Positions 34,341-43,250 of a stretch of DNA of 64,000 nt are shown in pieces (position 1 is the first letter of the stretch; each line of letters starts with the position of its first letter). Location of the stretch: positions 2,533,452-2,597,451 of the forward strand of contig KI301992.1 of the NCBI GenBank assembly GCA_000471045.1, in the 5' to 3' direction. The notes below the pieces were generated by a model. The model was given only the letters and a program-made list of their open reading frames with translations. It had not been told where the DNA came from and ran no database searches. The translations under genes and the position numbers were made by a program. The DNA is from an actinobacterium LLX17. GTDB taxonomy: Bacteria; Actinomycetota; Actinomycetes; Propionibacteriales; Nocardioidaceae.

Positions 34341-36284
34341 TCAGAGCCGACCGGTCGACGCGAGGGAGGTGCGACCTCGGACCACGTAGTCGTCCATGCC
34401 CGCACGCTTCAGCATCCCGCGGTAGTCGACGATTCGCCATGGGATCACCGCCGTGATCCGGCCGTCCGGGTTGCGGTACCAGTTGTCCATTCCCGGATGT
34501 GTCCACACCATCCGCCGGTGGGCCTCGTCGACAGCAGAGACGTAGGCGTCGCAGACGTCCTGTCGACACTCGACCGAGGCCGCGCCTTCCTCCACCATGC
34601 GTGTGAGGATGCGGACGATGTAGTCCGACTGCATCTCGGCGATGCCGATGTAGCTACCGCCATGACCGAGCAGCGTGTTGGGTCCGCCCATGAAGAACAT
34701 GTTCGGCAGGTTGGGGCTGACGACCCCGAGATGAGCCCGCGCATCGTGCTCGCCCCACATCTCCACCGTGGTTCGTCCGTCGCGGCCGACCACGTTCATG
34801 GGGTACAGGAACCGGTCCGCGAAGAATCCCGTTGCGAAGACAATGACGTCGAACTCGTGGGCCGTTCCGCTCGCGTCGACGAGGCCCGTCGGCGTGATCT
34901 CGGAGACCCCAGCAGACACCAGCGTCGCGTGGTCCCGCCGCAGCATCTGGTACCAGCCGTTGTCGAGGAGCATGCGCTTGCCGAAGGGCGGGTAGTCCGG
35001 CACCGACTGCTCGATCAGGTCAGGCCGGCCCTCGAGCTGTTCCTCGATGTAACGCACGTAGTACCGCCGGTGGGCGGCGTTGATCGCATTGATCGACGAC
35101 CGGGGCTCTGGCCAGTCCTCATCGACCTGGAGCGAGGCATGGACGCGATCGTTGTACACCCAGTTCAACCTGGCTCTGTACCACTGCAGATACAGCGGCA
35201 CGTGCCCCATGAGGAAGTGCTCCGCGTCGTCGAACGACGAGAAGTAGATTCCTGCAGGGGCGATCCACTGCGGAGAGCGTTGGAAGACGGTCAGGCTCTC
35301 CACCTCGTCGATGATCGCCGGACCGATCTGCATCGCGCTTGCTCCAGCGCCGACCAGGGCGACACGCTTCCCGTTGAGGTCAAGGTCCTTCGGCCAGTAG
35401 CTGGAGTGGAACGCTTGTCCCTGGAACGTGTCCATTCCCGGCAGGTCCGGGACCTTCGGTCGGCTCAGCTGTCCCACACCGACGATGACGACCTCGGCGT
35501 CCCAGGTCACGATGCCCTCGGGCGTGTTCGCCGTGATGTGCCAGGTGGAGCTTGCGTCGTCCCAGATGACGTCGGTGACCTCGACACCGAACCGGGTGTG
35601 CTCGCGCACGTTGTTCTTGTCCGCCACGTCGACGAAGTAGCCATGGACCTCGTCGCGCTTCCCGTAGTGGGTGGTCCACTCGTAGTCGTGGAAGGAGTAG
35701 GAGTACAGGTAGCTCGGCGTGTCCACACCGCACCCGGGGTACCAGTTGTTCTGCCACGCGCCGCCGACCTCGGGCTCCTTCTCGAGCACGACGTGGTCGA
35801 TCCCCATCGCCTGGAGCCGGATCGATGCCACGATGCCCGAGGGTCCCGCACCGATCACCACCACCCGCATGTCCGAGTCGACTCCGGGGGTGCGCTCAGC
35901 GAGCTGCCGTGCACGGCCCGGCTGCACGTCGACATCGAGGATCTCCTCGATGAACTCGCCGTACTCCGTCGGCACGTCCTCACCGAAGGCGAACGTCGCC
36001 AGGTCTGCCAGCTCCGCCGCGCCGAGCGAGGACGCCTCCAGCGGTTCCTCATGACTCAAAACCAGCTCGAGCACCCCGTCGCGGATCTCCTGCTGGATGG
36101 CCTCGGGGAGCCCACCGTCTCGGTGGTCGTCCAGCCCCCGGGTACGGGTTGGGCGGTAGCGCTCGTCGCGCCACTTCGGGTCGGACGAGAGCTGGTTCAG
36201 CACGGCCACCAGGACCGGGATGTGTCCGAGCTTCAACGCCTCGCGGAGCCGGTCGACGGACTCCCCGTCGAGTGATGGGTTCAT
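34341..36284 (-). CDS. Type I Baeyer-Villiger (flavin) monooxygenase
   Basis: 647 aa from ATG 36284, with GGTGAG upstream. An N-terminal extension of about 135 residues precedes the FAD Rossmann motif GAGPSG (145-150). The BVMO fingerprint F-x-G-x3-H-x3-W-P is at 287-298 (FQGQAFHSSYWP), and the NADPH motif GAGASA at 312-317. The enzyme inserts oxygen next to a ketone using NADPH and O2, giving an ester or lactone. Its length class with the N-terminal extension matches BVMOs of large cyclic or steroid-like ketones. The hydrolases in the region could open the product. Confidence 0.88.
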   Translation of the reverse strand: MNPSLDGESVDRLREALKLGHIPVLVAVLNQLSSDPKWRDERYRPTRTRGLDDHRDGGLPEAIQQEIRDGVLELVLSHEEPLEASSLGAAELADLATFAFGEDVPTEYGEFIEEILDVDVQPGRARQLAERTPGVDSDMRVVVIGAGPSGIVASIRLQAMGIDHVVLEKEPEVGGAWQNNWYPGCGVDTPSYLYSYSFHDYEWTTHYGKRDEVHGYFVDVADKNNVREHTRFGVEVTDVIWDDASSTWHITANTPEGIVTWDAEVVIVGVGQLSRPKVPDLPGMDTFQGQAFHSSYWPKDLDLNGKRVALVGAGASAMQIGPAIIDEVESLTVFQRSPQWIAPAGIYFSSFDDAEHFLMGHVPLYLQWYRARLNWVYNDRVHASLQVDEDWPEPRSSINAINAAHRRYYVRYIEEQLEGRPDLIEQSVPDYPPFGKRMLLDNGWYQMLRRDHATLVSAGVSEITPTGLVDASGTAHEFDVIVFATGFFADRFLYPMNVVGRDGRTTVEMWGEHDARAHLGVVSPNLPNMFFMGGPNTLLGHGGSYIGIAEMQSDYIVRILTRMVEEGAASVECRQDVCDAYVSAVDEAHRRMVWTHPGMDNWYRNPDGRITAVIPWRIVDYRGMLKRAGMDDYVVRGRTSLASTGRL

Positions 36285-36337
36285 GGAGCTCACCTTTCGA
36301 GCACAGTGGTTTGATTCGGGCACAGTGGTTCGTTGAA

Positions 36338-37927
36338 TCAGGGTGTCGAGGGGACGTCGGTCCGGGTTCGCCGTTCAAGCTCACTGATGGCCCACGGTGC
36401 GATGTCGCGCTTGAGGATCTTCGCGTTGGCGTTGCGTGGGAGCGGTTCGGTGCGCACCAGCACGTGTCGTGGACGCTTGTATCCCGCGAGCGACTCCCGA
36501 CAGAGATCCGAGACCTTCTGGGTGTCGAACGACGGATCATCGACGACGACCACGGCCGCCACCGTCTCGCCGAACTTCTCGTCGGGGACTCCGACCACAG
36601 CGCACTCGCGGATGCCGTCGAGTCGCAGGACGATGTCCTCGACCTCCTTCGGATACACGTTGAGCCCGCCCGAGATGATCATGTCCTTCAGGCGTCCGGT
36701 GATGGTCACGTAGCCGTCCTCGTCGATGTCCACGAGGTCGCCGGTGTGATACCACCCGTCACGAAAGACCTGCTCGGTCTCTTGCGGCTTGCCGTGGTAG
36801 CCGATCATCGTGGCGAGGGATCGCACCAGCAGCTCCCCACTGCCCGCCTGAGCGATCGTGTCGTCGCCACGGCGCACAGCCACCTGCGTGAACGCCATCG
36901 GCCGGCCCGCCGAGCCCTCGTGATCTCGGGCCTCGGCGGCCTCCAGCACGCAGACGACCGGTGGAAACTCCGTGAATCCGTAGCCCTGGCAGAGAGCCAG
37001 GTCCGGCAGACGCTCACGAAACTTCTGCAGCAGTGGAAGCGGGACCGGGGCACTGCCCGTGAGAACCCATCGAAGAGCGGAGTCCCGAAGTCGGTTCACG
37101 ACCGTCTCGTCCTCGATCATCTCGGCCAGGAGGCTGGGTACGAGGAAGGTGTGGGTGACGTTCTCGTTGACCAGCATCTCGGTGACGGCCCGCGGCGTGG
37201 CTCCCCCAAGAGCGCGGATGTGGCTGGACCCGCCTGCCCACACCAACGCCAGAACCACCACGTGGAACCCGGCTGTCCACGAGAGTGACGAGAGGACCCC
37301 CGCGCGAGCGCTCGCGTCGAGGCCGAGCGCATTCCACTGACCCATCGAGTTCCACAGCACTCCGCCGTGCGAGTAGACCGCACCCTTCGGGGAACCGGTC
37401 GTGCCCGACGTGTAGTAGATCATGAACGGGTCGTGCAGGTCCGGACCGCAGAGCTCGACGTCGTCGCCGCCGGGACGCAGGATCGACTCGTAGGTGAGCG
37501 TGGCCCGAGCGGCAGCGGGCACGGCGGACGTCCCGACCTGAACGGCGAGGTCGAGTCTCGCCGAGGTCTGCACGACGCGTTCGGACACGTCGTCGTCGAA
37601 CACCAAGGCGCGGGCACCACTGTCTCGAAGCACGTGATCGATCTCCTGGGGCACCAGGAAGATGTTGACCGGGACGCCGACCAGCCCAGCGGCCGCCAGG
37701 CCGAAGAAGACCTCGACCCACTCGCGACGGTTGTTCATCATGACGGCGACACGGTCGCCTGGACGAAGTCCAGCCCGGACGAGTCCCTGAGCGAGTCCCA
37801 GCGCCGTGTCGCGAAGGTCGACGAAGGTCAACGGCTCACCGTTGCTGAACGAGAAGGCCACCTTCGAACCGGCCGGCGAGCTCGCGGTGCGATCGAGCAT
37901 GCCGAACACGTTGCGTTCCAGGGTCAT
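36338..37927 (-). CDS. Acyl-CoA ligase (AMP-forming, FadD-like)
   Basis: 529 aa from ATG 37927, which has GAGGTG 6 bp upstream; the frame also offers GTG 37936. Motifs: YTSGTTGSPKGAVYS, GYGFTEFPP, TGDLVDIDEDGYVTITGRLKD and PRNANAKILKRD with the catalytic lysine. One of three ligases in the island; each could serve a different intermediate of the degraded compound, such as the parent acid and a later ring-derived acid. Confidence 0.86.
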   Translation of the reverse strand: MTLERNVFGMLDRTASSPAGSKVAFSFSNGEPLTFVDLRDTALGLAQGLVRAGLRPGDRVAVMMNNRREWVEVFFGLAAAGLVGVPVNIFLVPQEIDHVLRDSGARALVFDDDVSERVVQTSARLDLAVQVGTSAVPAAARATLTYESILRPGGDDVELCGPDLHDPFMIYYTSGTTGSPKGAVYSHGGVLWNSMGQWNALGLDASARAGVLSSLSWTAGFHVVVLALVWAGGSSHIRALGGATPRAVTEMLVNENVTHTFLVPSLLAEMIEDETVVNRLRDSALRWVLTGSAPVPLPLLQKFRERLPDLALCQGYGFTEFPPVVCVLEAAEARDHEGSAGRPMAFTQVAVRRGDDTIAQAGSGELLVRSLATMIGYHGKPQETEQVFRDGWYHTGDLVDIDEDGYVTITGRLKDMIISGGLNVYPKEVEDIVLRLDGIRECAVVGVPDEKFGETVAAVVVVDDPSFDTQKVSDLCRESLAGYKRPRHVLVRTEPLPRNANAKILKRDIAPWAISELERRTRTDVPSTP

Positions 37928-37981
37928 GACGTCCACCTCGTGTCGATCATTCGTTGCATTCCAGACAGCGTCAGACTCCGC

Positions 37982-38791
37982 TCACTCACCATGGAAGACC
38001 GCCTTCCCCGCTCCGTTCTCGAGGAACGATCCAACGGCGTCAATGCGGTCTTGGGTGGCGAAGATCGCGTGGGTGACGTGCTGCTCGTACTCGAGCCCGA
38101 CATCGAGCGCGAGATCGAAGCTGCGGTCGACCGCCGCCTTCATGGCACGCAGCGCAAGCGGCGGCATGGGAACCAAGGTGGCCGCGAGACGGAGCGCGGC
38201 GGCGAGCGCCCCGCCCGCTTCAGTGACCTCGTCGACGAGGCCGACGCGATGCGCCTCGGCTCCGGAGATCGGCGTCCCCGTGAACATCAGCTTCTTGGCT
38301 ACCGAGGCTCCAACGATGCGGGGTAGTCGTTGGGTACCTCCCGCTGCCGGCATGATGCCCAGCTGGACCTCCGGGAGGCCCCAGGACGCATCGGAGCTGC
38401 TGACGCGGAAGTCGGCCGCGATCGCGAGCTCGAACCCGCCGCCGAGGACGTGACCCTCGGCCGCGGCGATGACCGGCTTGCCGATCGTGGCCACGGCGCT
38501 GGCCGCGCGAGAGATCCCGTCACCGTCGATCAACATGTCGGCCTGGGTGCGTGGCGCGAACTCCTTGATGTCGGCCCCAGCTGCAAGTGCCCGCTCGCCG
38601 CCGTACAGGACGACGGCACGGATGTCGCGGTCCGTGTCGATCCGTCGGCATACCGTGATCAGCGTGTCCTGCATGGATCTGTTCAGGGGGTTGAACTTGC
38701 CCCGCTCGAGGCGTACCACGGCCACGTGCTCGGGGATGTCGGACTGATCGGTCCGTGTCAGTACCTGTACACGTCCGTCGGGCTCACCCAT
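37982..38791 (-). CDS. Enoyl-CoA hydratase/isomerase
   Basis: 269 aa from ATG 38791, with GGAGG 8 bp upstream; the frame is open further but includes the end of the preceding gene. Motifs: GGERALAAGADIKEF, EGHVLGGGFELAIAADFRV and LPEVQLGIMPAAGGTQRLPR, with the first catalytic Glu present and GTQRLPR as in true hydratases. It lies between two ligase genes, 54 bp from the next. Confidence 0.87.
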   Translation of the reverse strand: MGEPDGRVQVLTRTDQSDIPEHVAVVRLERGKFNPLNRSMQDTLITVCRRIDTDRDIRAVVLYGGERALAAGADIKEFAPRTQADMLIDGDGISRAASAVATIGKPVIAAAEGHVLGGGFELAIAADFRVSSSDASWGLPEVQLGIMPAAGGTQRLPRIVGASVAKKLMFTGTPISGAEAHRVGLVDEVTEAGGALAAALRLAATLVPMPPLALRAMKAAVDRSFDLALDVGLEYEQHVTHAIFATQDRIDAVGSFLENGAGKAVFHGE

Positions 38792-38896
38792 GATCGATTC
38801 CTCCGGTCGTTGCGCCCGTGCGGTACGCGACTCTTGCTGTGTCCTCGCGAACGCAGCGCGTTCTGTGGGCAGAGCCGAACACGCTCTCGATGTCAC

Positions 38897-40603
38897 TCAC
38901 GCGTTCGTGTCAGCCATCGCGCTCAACTTGAACTTCTGGATCTTGCCGGTGGGAGTGCGTGGCAGGAGCTCGGAGCTGATGAAGCGAACCTGACGCGGAC
39001 GCTTGAAACCGGCCAGGTTCTCTCTGCAGAGCGCGTTGATCTCCTCTTCCGAGACCTCGAAGCCATCCCTGAGCACGAGCCACGCGCAACCGATCTCGCC
39101 CCACTTGACGTCCGGCACCCCCACCACGAATGCCTGACTGATCGCCGGATGACTGGTCAGGAGGTCCTCGACCTCCTTGGGCGCATAGTTCTCACCGCCG
39201 CTGCGGATGAGCTCCTTCTTGCGGCCCGTCAGCACGACAACGTCGCCTGGGAGCATCTTCCCCAGGTCTCCGGTGTGGACCCAGCCATTCCGGAACGTTT
39301 CCGCTGTCTCCTCGGGCTTGTTCCAGTAACCCCGTGCGTTCGTGGGCCCCCGCGAGATCAGCTCGCCCGCGGACCCCTCCGGCAGCTCTTCGCCCGTGGT
39401 CGGATCCACGACGCGCATCTCCGCCACCAAACCGCCTCGGTCAAGGAGGCCGGCGACGCCGGCGTACTTGATGCGTCCCACCGTCGAGGCGACGTGATCG
39501 ACCCCGTTCTCCGGACGCGACATCACCTGCCCGCCTCCGGTCTCGGTCATGCCGTACCCCGTGGTGACCTCACGCACGCCGAGCAGCGCAATGGCGCGCT
39601 CCCACAACCAGACCGGTGCCGTCGCGCCCGCGCACATCAGCCCCACGAGTGAGCCGTCATGGGACGGCGCACTCCGCGACTCCTCGCACAAGGCGACGAT
39701 CATGGTCGGTACGGTGACCAGCTCGTTCGGCTGATGGCGCTCGATGGACGTGAAGATGTCGTCCGGATCGAAGCTGAGCCGCGGAATCACAGCCCCGTGC
39801 GCGAACATGGCGGCGTTGAGAACTTCGTTGTTCGCGAACGCATGGAAGAGCGGCAGCGCGGAAAGGACCCGCCAGTGCGTTCCGAAGGCGCGGCTGAGAG
39901 CACCGCCGAATCCGACACGCGCATCCTGGTCATGAGTCCACATCACGCCCTTCGGACGCCCCGTGGTTCCTGACGTGTAGAAGATGATGCTGATGTCGTC
40001 GGGCCCCGCACGCCGGCTGTCAGGCGGAAGCCGACTTCCGTGCTGCGAAAGATCCTCAAAACGGGCCGCGCCGGCTCGAAGCGTGCCGCCGGTGTCCAGC
40101 TGGATCACTGACTGAAGAGCCGGGAGGTCCGAGCACGGCAGCTGCCCGCTGTCCCATCCCGGCGCGATGCGATCGAGCATCGCGAGGTAGTCGGTTCCCT
40201 TGTACTCGCTCATGGTGACGAGGAACGTGGACTCCGACTGGCGCAGGATGTACGAGATGTCATCGGCGGACGAGCCATAGTTGAGCGGCACGAAGACGGC
40301 GCCGACCTTCGAGAGCGCGTACTTGAGCGCGATGATCTCGGGATGATTGGCCATCAGGACGGCGACATGATCGCCGAAACCCACACCGCTTGCCATCAGC
40401 CCGGCTGCCACCTCTTCGACCCACCTGGACATCTCCTCGTAGGAGATGGTGCGGTCGTCTGTGACGACGAAATCCCTCGACGGGGACTCGTCGGCAACTG
40501 TCTCGAACCACTCGTGGATGGCGCGCGGAACCCACTCCGGGTATCGGCGCTCCAGCTCTGCTCTCCGCTCACTGGGAGCGGCCACGCCCATCCTCGTGCT
40601 CAT
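38897..40603 (-). CDS. Acyl-CoA ligase (AMP-forming)
   Basis: 568 aa, longer at the N-terminus than the other two. Motifs: YTSGTTGRPKGVMWTHDQD, GYGMTETGGG, TGDLGKMLPGDVVVLTGRKKE and PRTPTGKIQKFKL with the catalytic lysine. First gene of the operon running to 33584; the 40 bp upstream hold an AT-rich palindrome. It resembles medium-chain or cyclic acid CoA ligases, but the substrate cannot be read from sequence. Confidence 0.86.
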   Translation of the reverse strand: MSTRMGVAAPSERRAELERRYPEWVPRAIHEWFETVADESPSRDFVVTDDRTISYEEMSRWVEEVAAGLMASGVGFGDHVAVLMANHPEIIALKYALSKVGAVFVPLNYGSSADDISYILRQSESTFLVTMSEYKGTDYLAMLDRIAPGWDSGQLPCSDLPALQSVIQLDTGGTLRAGAARFEDLSQHGSRLPPDSRRAGPDDISIIFYTSGTTGRPKGVMWTHDQDARVGFGGALSRAFGTHWRVLSALPLFHAFANNEVLNAAMFAHGAVIPRLSFDPDDIFTSIERHQPNELVTVPTMIVALCEESRSAPSHDGSLVGLMCAGATAPVWLWERAIALLGVREVTTGYGMTETGGGQVMSRPENGVDHVASTVGRIKYAGVAGLLDRGGLVAEMRVVDPTTGEELPEGSAGELISRGPTNARGYWNKPEETAETFRNGWVHTGDLGKMLPGDVVVLTGRKKELIRSGGENYAPKEVEDLLTSHPAISQAFVVGVPDVKWGEIGCAWLVLRDGFEVSEEEINALCRENLAGFKRPRQVRFISSELLPRTPTGKIQKFKLSAMADTNA

Positions 40604-40642
40604 GCGCTGTCCTTCGGATTACGTTCGTCTAGTGACAGCAGA

Positions 40643-40653
40643 ATAATGATTAT
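40643..40653. promoter_or_regulatory. AT-rich palindrome upstream of the 40603 ligase (candidate operator)
   Basis: ATAAT-G-ATTAT, perfect 5-bp arms, in an AT-rich patch 40 bp before the start codon. Similar in kind to the livF palindrome at 33458. Confidence 0.4.
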
Positions 40654-40659
40654 ACTGAA

Positions 40660-41041
40660 TTTGGTCAATGTTTGGGCCGCGGGTGACTCCCGATCTGCCC
40701 GACGAACTGCAGTGCTCCCCGCCAAGACCACTCCAGGGCTGCCGGTGCGCCCGACTCAATGAACTACCGAGGGTTCTGATGCGACGGGCAGAACAGGATC
40801 AATAGAGCGCTCCCCAACGACCCGAACACCGAGCGGCGCCCGCCCTCACGAACTCGCCTACTCCATCCACGACGACGGCCCCCTCGCCAAGACGCTGAGA
40901 AACGATCGCAGTCACCGGATGCCGACGGCCACGCAAAGTTCCTCAGTTGACCCTCCCCCCTCAGATCTAGGAGATGAATCACCAAACGCCTTTGCTCCGT
41001 CACCACTCCCGCCCTCAGGAGGTCATCGCGCCTTCCAGCAA
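40660..41041. other. Non-coding right edge of island A
   Basis: No supported gene in about 380 bp; short frames here have no recognisable content. The region leads into the arm-like repeats at 41042. Confidence 0.4.
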
Positions 41042-41060
41042 TGTGGGCAAAATGTGGGCA
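41042..41060 (+). repeat. Arm-site-like direct repeat pair (TGTGGGCA)x2
   Basis: TGTGGGCA-AAA-TGTGGGCA, 11-bp phase, same orientation as the copies at 8751 and 41343. It lies to the left of the attachment cores at 41139 and 41224, as expected for the right end of island A. Confidence 0.5.
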
Positions 41061-41138
41061 CGGTCTCGGGTGATCCACCAGAGAAGAAGAGGCCTGCGAC
41101 GCGGAGTTCCAGTCGCCCTCGACGTCGAGTCCCCGGTC

Positions 41139-41152
41139 GTGGCGGTGGGATT
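41139..41152 (-). other. Degenerate attachment-core remnant
   Basis: GTGGCGGTGGGATT matches 14 consecutive bases of the 23-bp att core and then diverges (CCAGCC in place of TGAAC). It looks like the relic of an earlier integration or excision at the same tRNA site. Confidence 0.4.
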
Positions 41153-41175
41153 CCAGCCCAGCACCACAATCGAGA

Positions 41176-41218
41176 AGACCCCCGATAACACTGGAATCTC
41201 AGGGAAGATCGGGGGTCT
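41176..41218. terminator. Hairpin next to the second att core
   Basis: AGACCCCCGAT and ATCGGGGGTCT form an 11-bp stem around a 21-nt loop, 5 bp left of the core. Core 1 also has a terminator on the same side, so the pair tRNA end plus terminator appears to have been duplicated. Confidence 0.65.
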
Positions 41219-41223
41219 CGTCA

Positions 41224-41246
41224 CGCGGTGGCGGTGGGATTTGAAC
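41224..41246 (-). other. Attachment-site core 2 (3' end of tRNA-Ser)
   Basis: Identical over 23 bp to 8621-8643. On the minus strand it again reads as T-loop, T-stem 3' strand, acceptor 3' strand and G discriminator of tRNA-Ser, without the rest of the tRNA. It separates island A from the conjugative island B. Confidence 0.65.
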
Positions 41247-41342
41247 GCGTCCTGGGCCACGTCTGATCTGCACGGATGCCCCGATTCGGCTCGTACTCGG
41301 GGCGATTCGATCGTGTCAGGTTCACGCCGGATCAAGGAAAAG

Positions 41343-41361
41343 TGTGGGCAGAATGTGGGCA
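41343..41361 (+). repeat. Arm-site-like direct repeat pair (TGTGGGCA)x2
   Basis: TGTGGGCA-GAA-TGTGGGCA 119 bp to the right of core 2, the same arrangement as at core 1 (130 bp). It would be the left arm region of island B. Confidence 0.5.
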
Positions 41362-41477
41362 CGGACAAGGGCGCGTCCTTCAGTTCTCCGAACGCAGTGA
41401 TTTCAAGCGGGACCGAGCCCCGAGCTACGCACCGGCTATCGCCGCGTCGTTATCGTCGGAAAGCCAACTTCACAACT

Positions 41478-42770
41478 TCAACGCCGCAAGCCGCAGTCGA
41501 GCGGCGTCGGGCGCCGGTGCCTTTCAGGCGCACCGAGAGTGCGGGCGTTGCTCGACGTTGGAGTCTCGGCCGCCACCGCGCGGTACGGGAGGTCGAAGGC
41601 AGCCGATCGTCGGGCTACTTCGGACGTCGCCGCATAAGCAATGTCGATCGGCTCATTGAGTGACTTGCGAATGAGCTGTGGTAGGACGATCGAGCGTCGC
41701 CGATGAACATCGATTGGGGATACCGCGGCGCGGGTTTCGGAAGGGAATCTGTCCCTGACGAGGCGATTGACTGCCTGAGCGGGTGCGCGAAGTTCCTGGT
41801 CGTTGATGAGGTCCTTGACTGTCGCCGCCACTCCCATGGAGGTGGCGAGGTGGGAGGTGAAGGTCCCGATCACGTCGACGTCCTCTGCCCTTGTCGCGGG
41901 ACCCGCGACATTGTTGAACAGCGCCGCCACGGACTCAGCGGCGGGGATGACATCGGGTGAACTGGGGAGGAGGCCGAAAGCCAGTTCGCTTGAGATCGAA
42001 GCAACCTCAGACCAGGCGAGGGTCGCTCCGGTGATGGCCGGCGCCATGCGTTCGGCCGTCAGGTCATCGATGACGCCTAGTTCGTGCGCACGCGTCACGG
42101 CAGCGTTGAATGCGTCGAACACTCTCGTCTCGAGGAATGCGACCTGGTGCACGGTGATCGTCGATCGGTCGGTCATTAGTGCCCGGTGGGCGGTGAGGTC
42201 CCAACGGGCGAGCGCCGCGCCGAGCGCTACCGACGCCGACCCGGACGGCACGTCTGGCCTGAATGCACCGGTGAACGCCAGCGTTTCCATGGCCTTGAGT
42301 CGCTGATGGATGTCACTGGCCGACGCTTGTGCTGCTTGGGACTCGGGCACTCGGTGGAAGGCGAGATTGAAGGAATGTTCTCGAGTGGCTTCGGCAACCG
42401 TGTTCGCTCCCACCCAGAGGGTTGCAGCGATGAGGCGGTGAGCGGTCGCGACGTCATTGGTGGTCTGAGGCGGGGCGGACCGGTAGGAGCTTTGGAGGGC
42501 TGCGTGAACCGGCGCTAGTACTTGGCTGCGAGGGCCGTCTCCCGGCCAGGCGCGGTTCTGCAGCGATGATGCAAGGGCTTGGGACATGGAGTCGATACGA
42601 TCGACGGTCCCGTGAGGGTCGGCCGTCAAAAGCTCCGAAGTGGCGCGGCGGGCGACCCGGGTGATGCTCACCCAACCTCGGACGGCCTCCGCTGCGTCGA
42701 GACCGCCAACGCTTCGGGCGCGCAGCATGTGCGCGTGCGCAGACTTCAGGTGATCAAGCGAGCTCCGCAT
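41478..42770 (-). CDS. Hypothetical helical protein 1 of the ICE
   Basis: 430 aa, no family recognised. Soluble, Ala-rich and mainly helical; no signal peptide or membrane segment. The last 60 residues become Arg/Pro-rich and may lie beyond the folded part. ATG 42770 overlaps the preceding gene's stop by 17 bp, so it is the third gene of a minus-strand unit from 43919. No homologue is known to me; a role in element maintenance or transfer is possible. Confidence 0.6.
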   Translation of the reverse strand: MRSSLDHLKSAHAHMLRARSVGGLDAAEAVRGWVSITRVARRATSELLTADPHGTVDRIDSMSQALASSLQNRAWPGDGPRSQVLAPVHAALQSSYRSAPPQTTNDVATAHRLIAATLWVGANTVAEATREHSFNLAFHRVPESQAAQASASDIHQRLKAMETLAFTGAFRPDVPSGSASVALGAALARWDLTAHRALMTDRSTITVHQVAFLETRVFDAFNAAVTRAHELGVIDDLTAERMAPAITGATLAWSEVASISSELAFGLLPSSPDVIPAAESVAALFNNVAGPATRAEDVDVIGTFTSHLATSMGVAATVKDLINDQELRAPAQAVNRLVRDRFPSETRAAVSPIDVHRRRSIVLPQLIRKSLNEPIDIAYAATSEVARRSAAFDLPYRAVAAETPTSSNARTLGAPERHRRPTPLDCGLRR

Positions 42771-43125
42771 ATCGGCGCACTCCGCTCTGGACTCGCACTA
42801 CACCGTCGATCGCTAATTGGACGTCTCGGTTGAGGTCATGACCGACGAGGTTGATCAGCTCATTCCCAGCCGCCGGCAGATCGGCCATGCGGCTGACTTC
42901 CGGGTCGCTTGGGACTGGTGCAGGTAGCCCCGTCAACAACTGGAGTCGCTGGCACGCGAATAGCGCGTCGACACCGAGGCCGGAAATCTCCGATCCAACG
43001 AGAGGGCTCCGGTCCGCCATCGCGATCCGTGCGTGTAGGGCCTCGCGGTGAATGGCGGTCAGGACCTCGATGAGCCGCTCGGCGAGCTCAACGAGTCCGG
43101 GGGTGGAGTCAATCGTGTTGTTCAT
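42754..43125 (-). CDS. Hypothetical small helical protein 2 of the ICE
   Basis: 123 aa (MNNTIDSTPGLVELAERLIEV...). Predicted helical from its heptad-like leucines; nothing recognised. Overlaps the following 430-aa gene by 17 bp and lies 125 bp after the 222-aa gene. The three are probably expressed together. Confidence 0.55.
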   Translation of the reverse strand: MNNTIDSTPGLVELAERLIEVLTAIHREALHARIAMADRSPLVGSEISGLGVDALFACQRLQLLTGLPAPVPSDPEVSRMADLPAAGNELINLVGHDLNRDVQLAIDGVVRVQSGVRRYAELA

Positions 43126-43250
43126 GAACGGGCTTCCCTTCGATCAGGAAATTGGTCTCTCGAGCCTTCCCCTGCATGACGATCGGCGCCACGGGCTCGA
43201 GGTCGCCTGTGGACAGTGGCGCCTGGGGCTCCGAGATCGCGCTGCACAAG

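Noticed and set aside
34317-36275. 652-aa open frame on the plus strand opposite the BVMO
   Set aside because: Antisense shadow of a gene with clear FAD and BVMO motifs; Arg/Asp/Val-rich composition without a fold.
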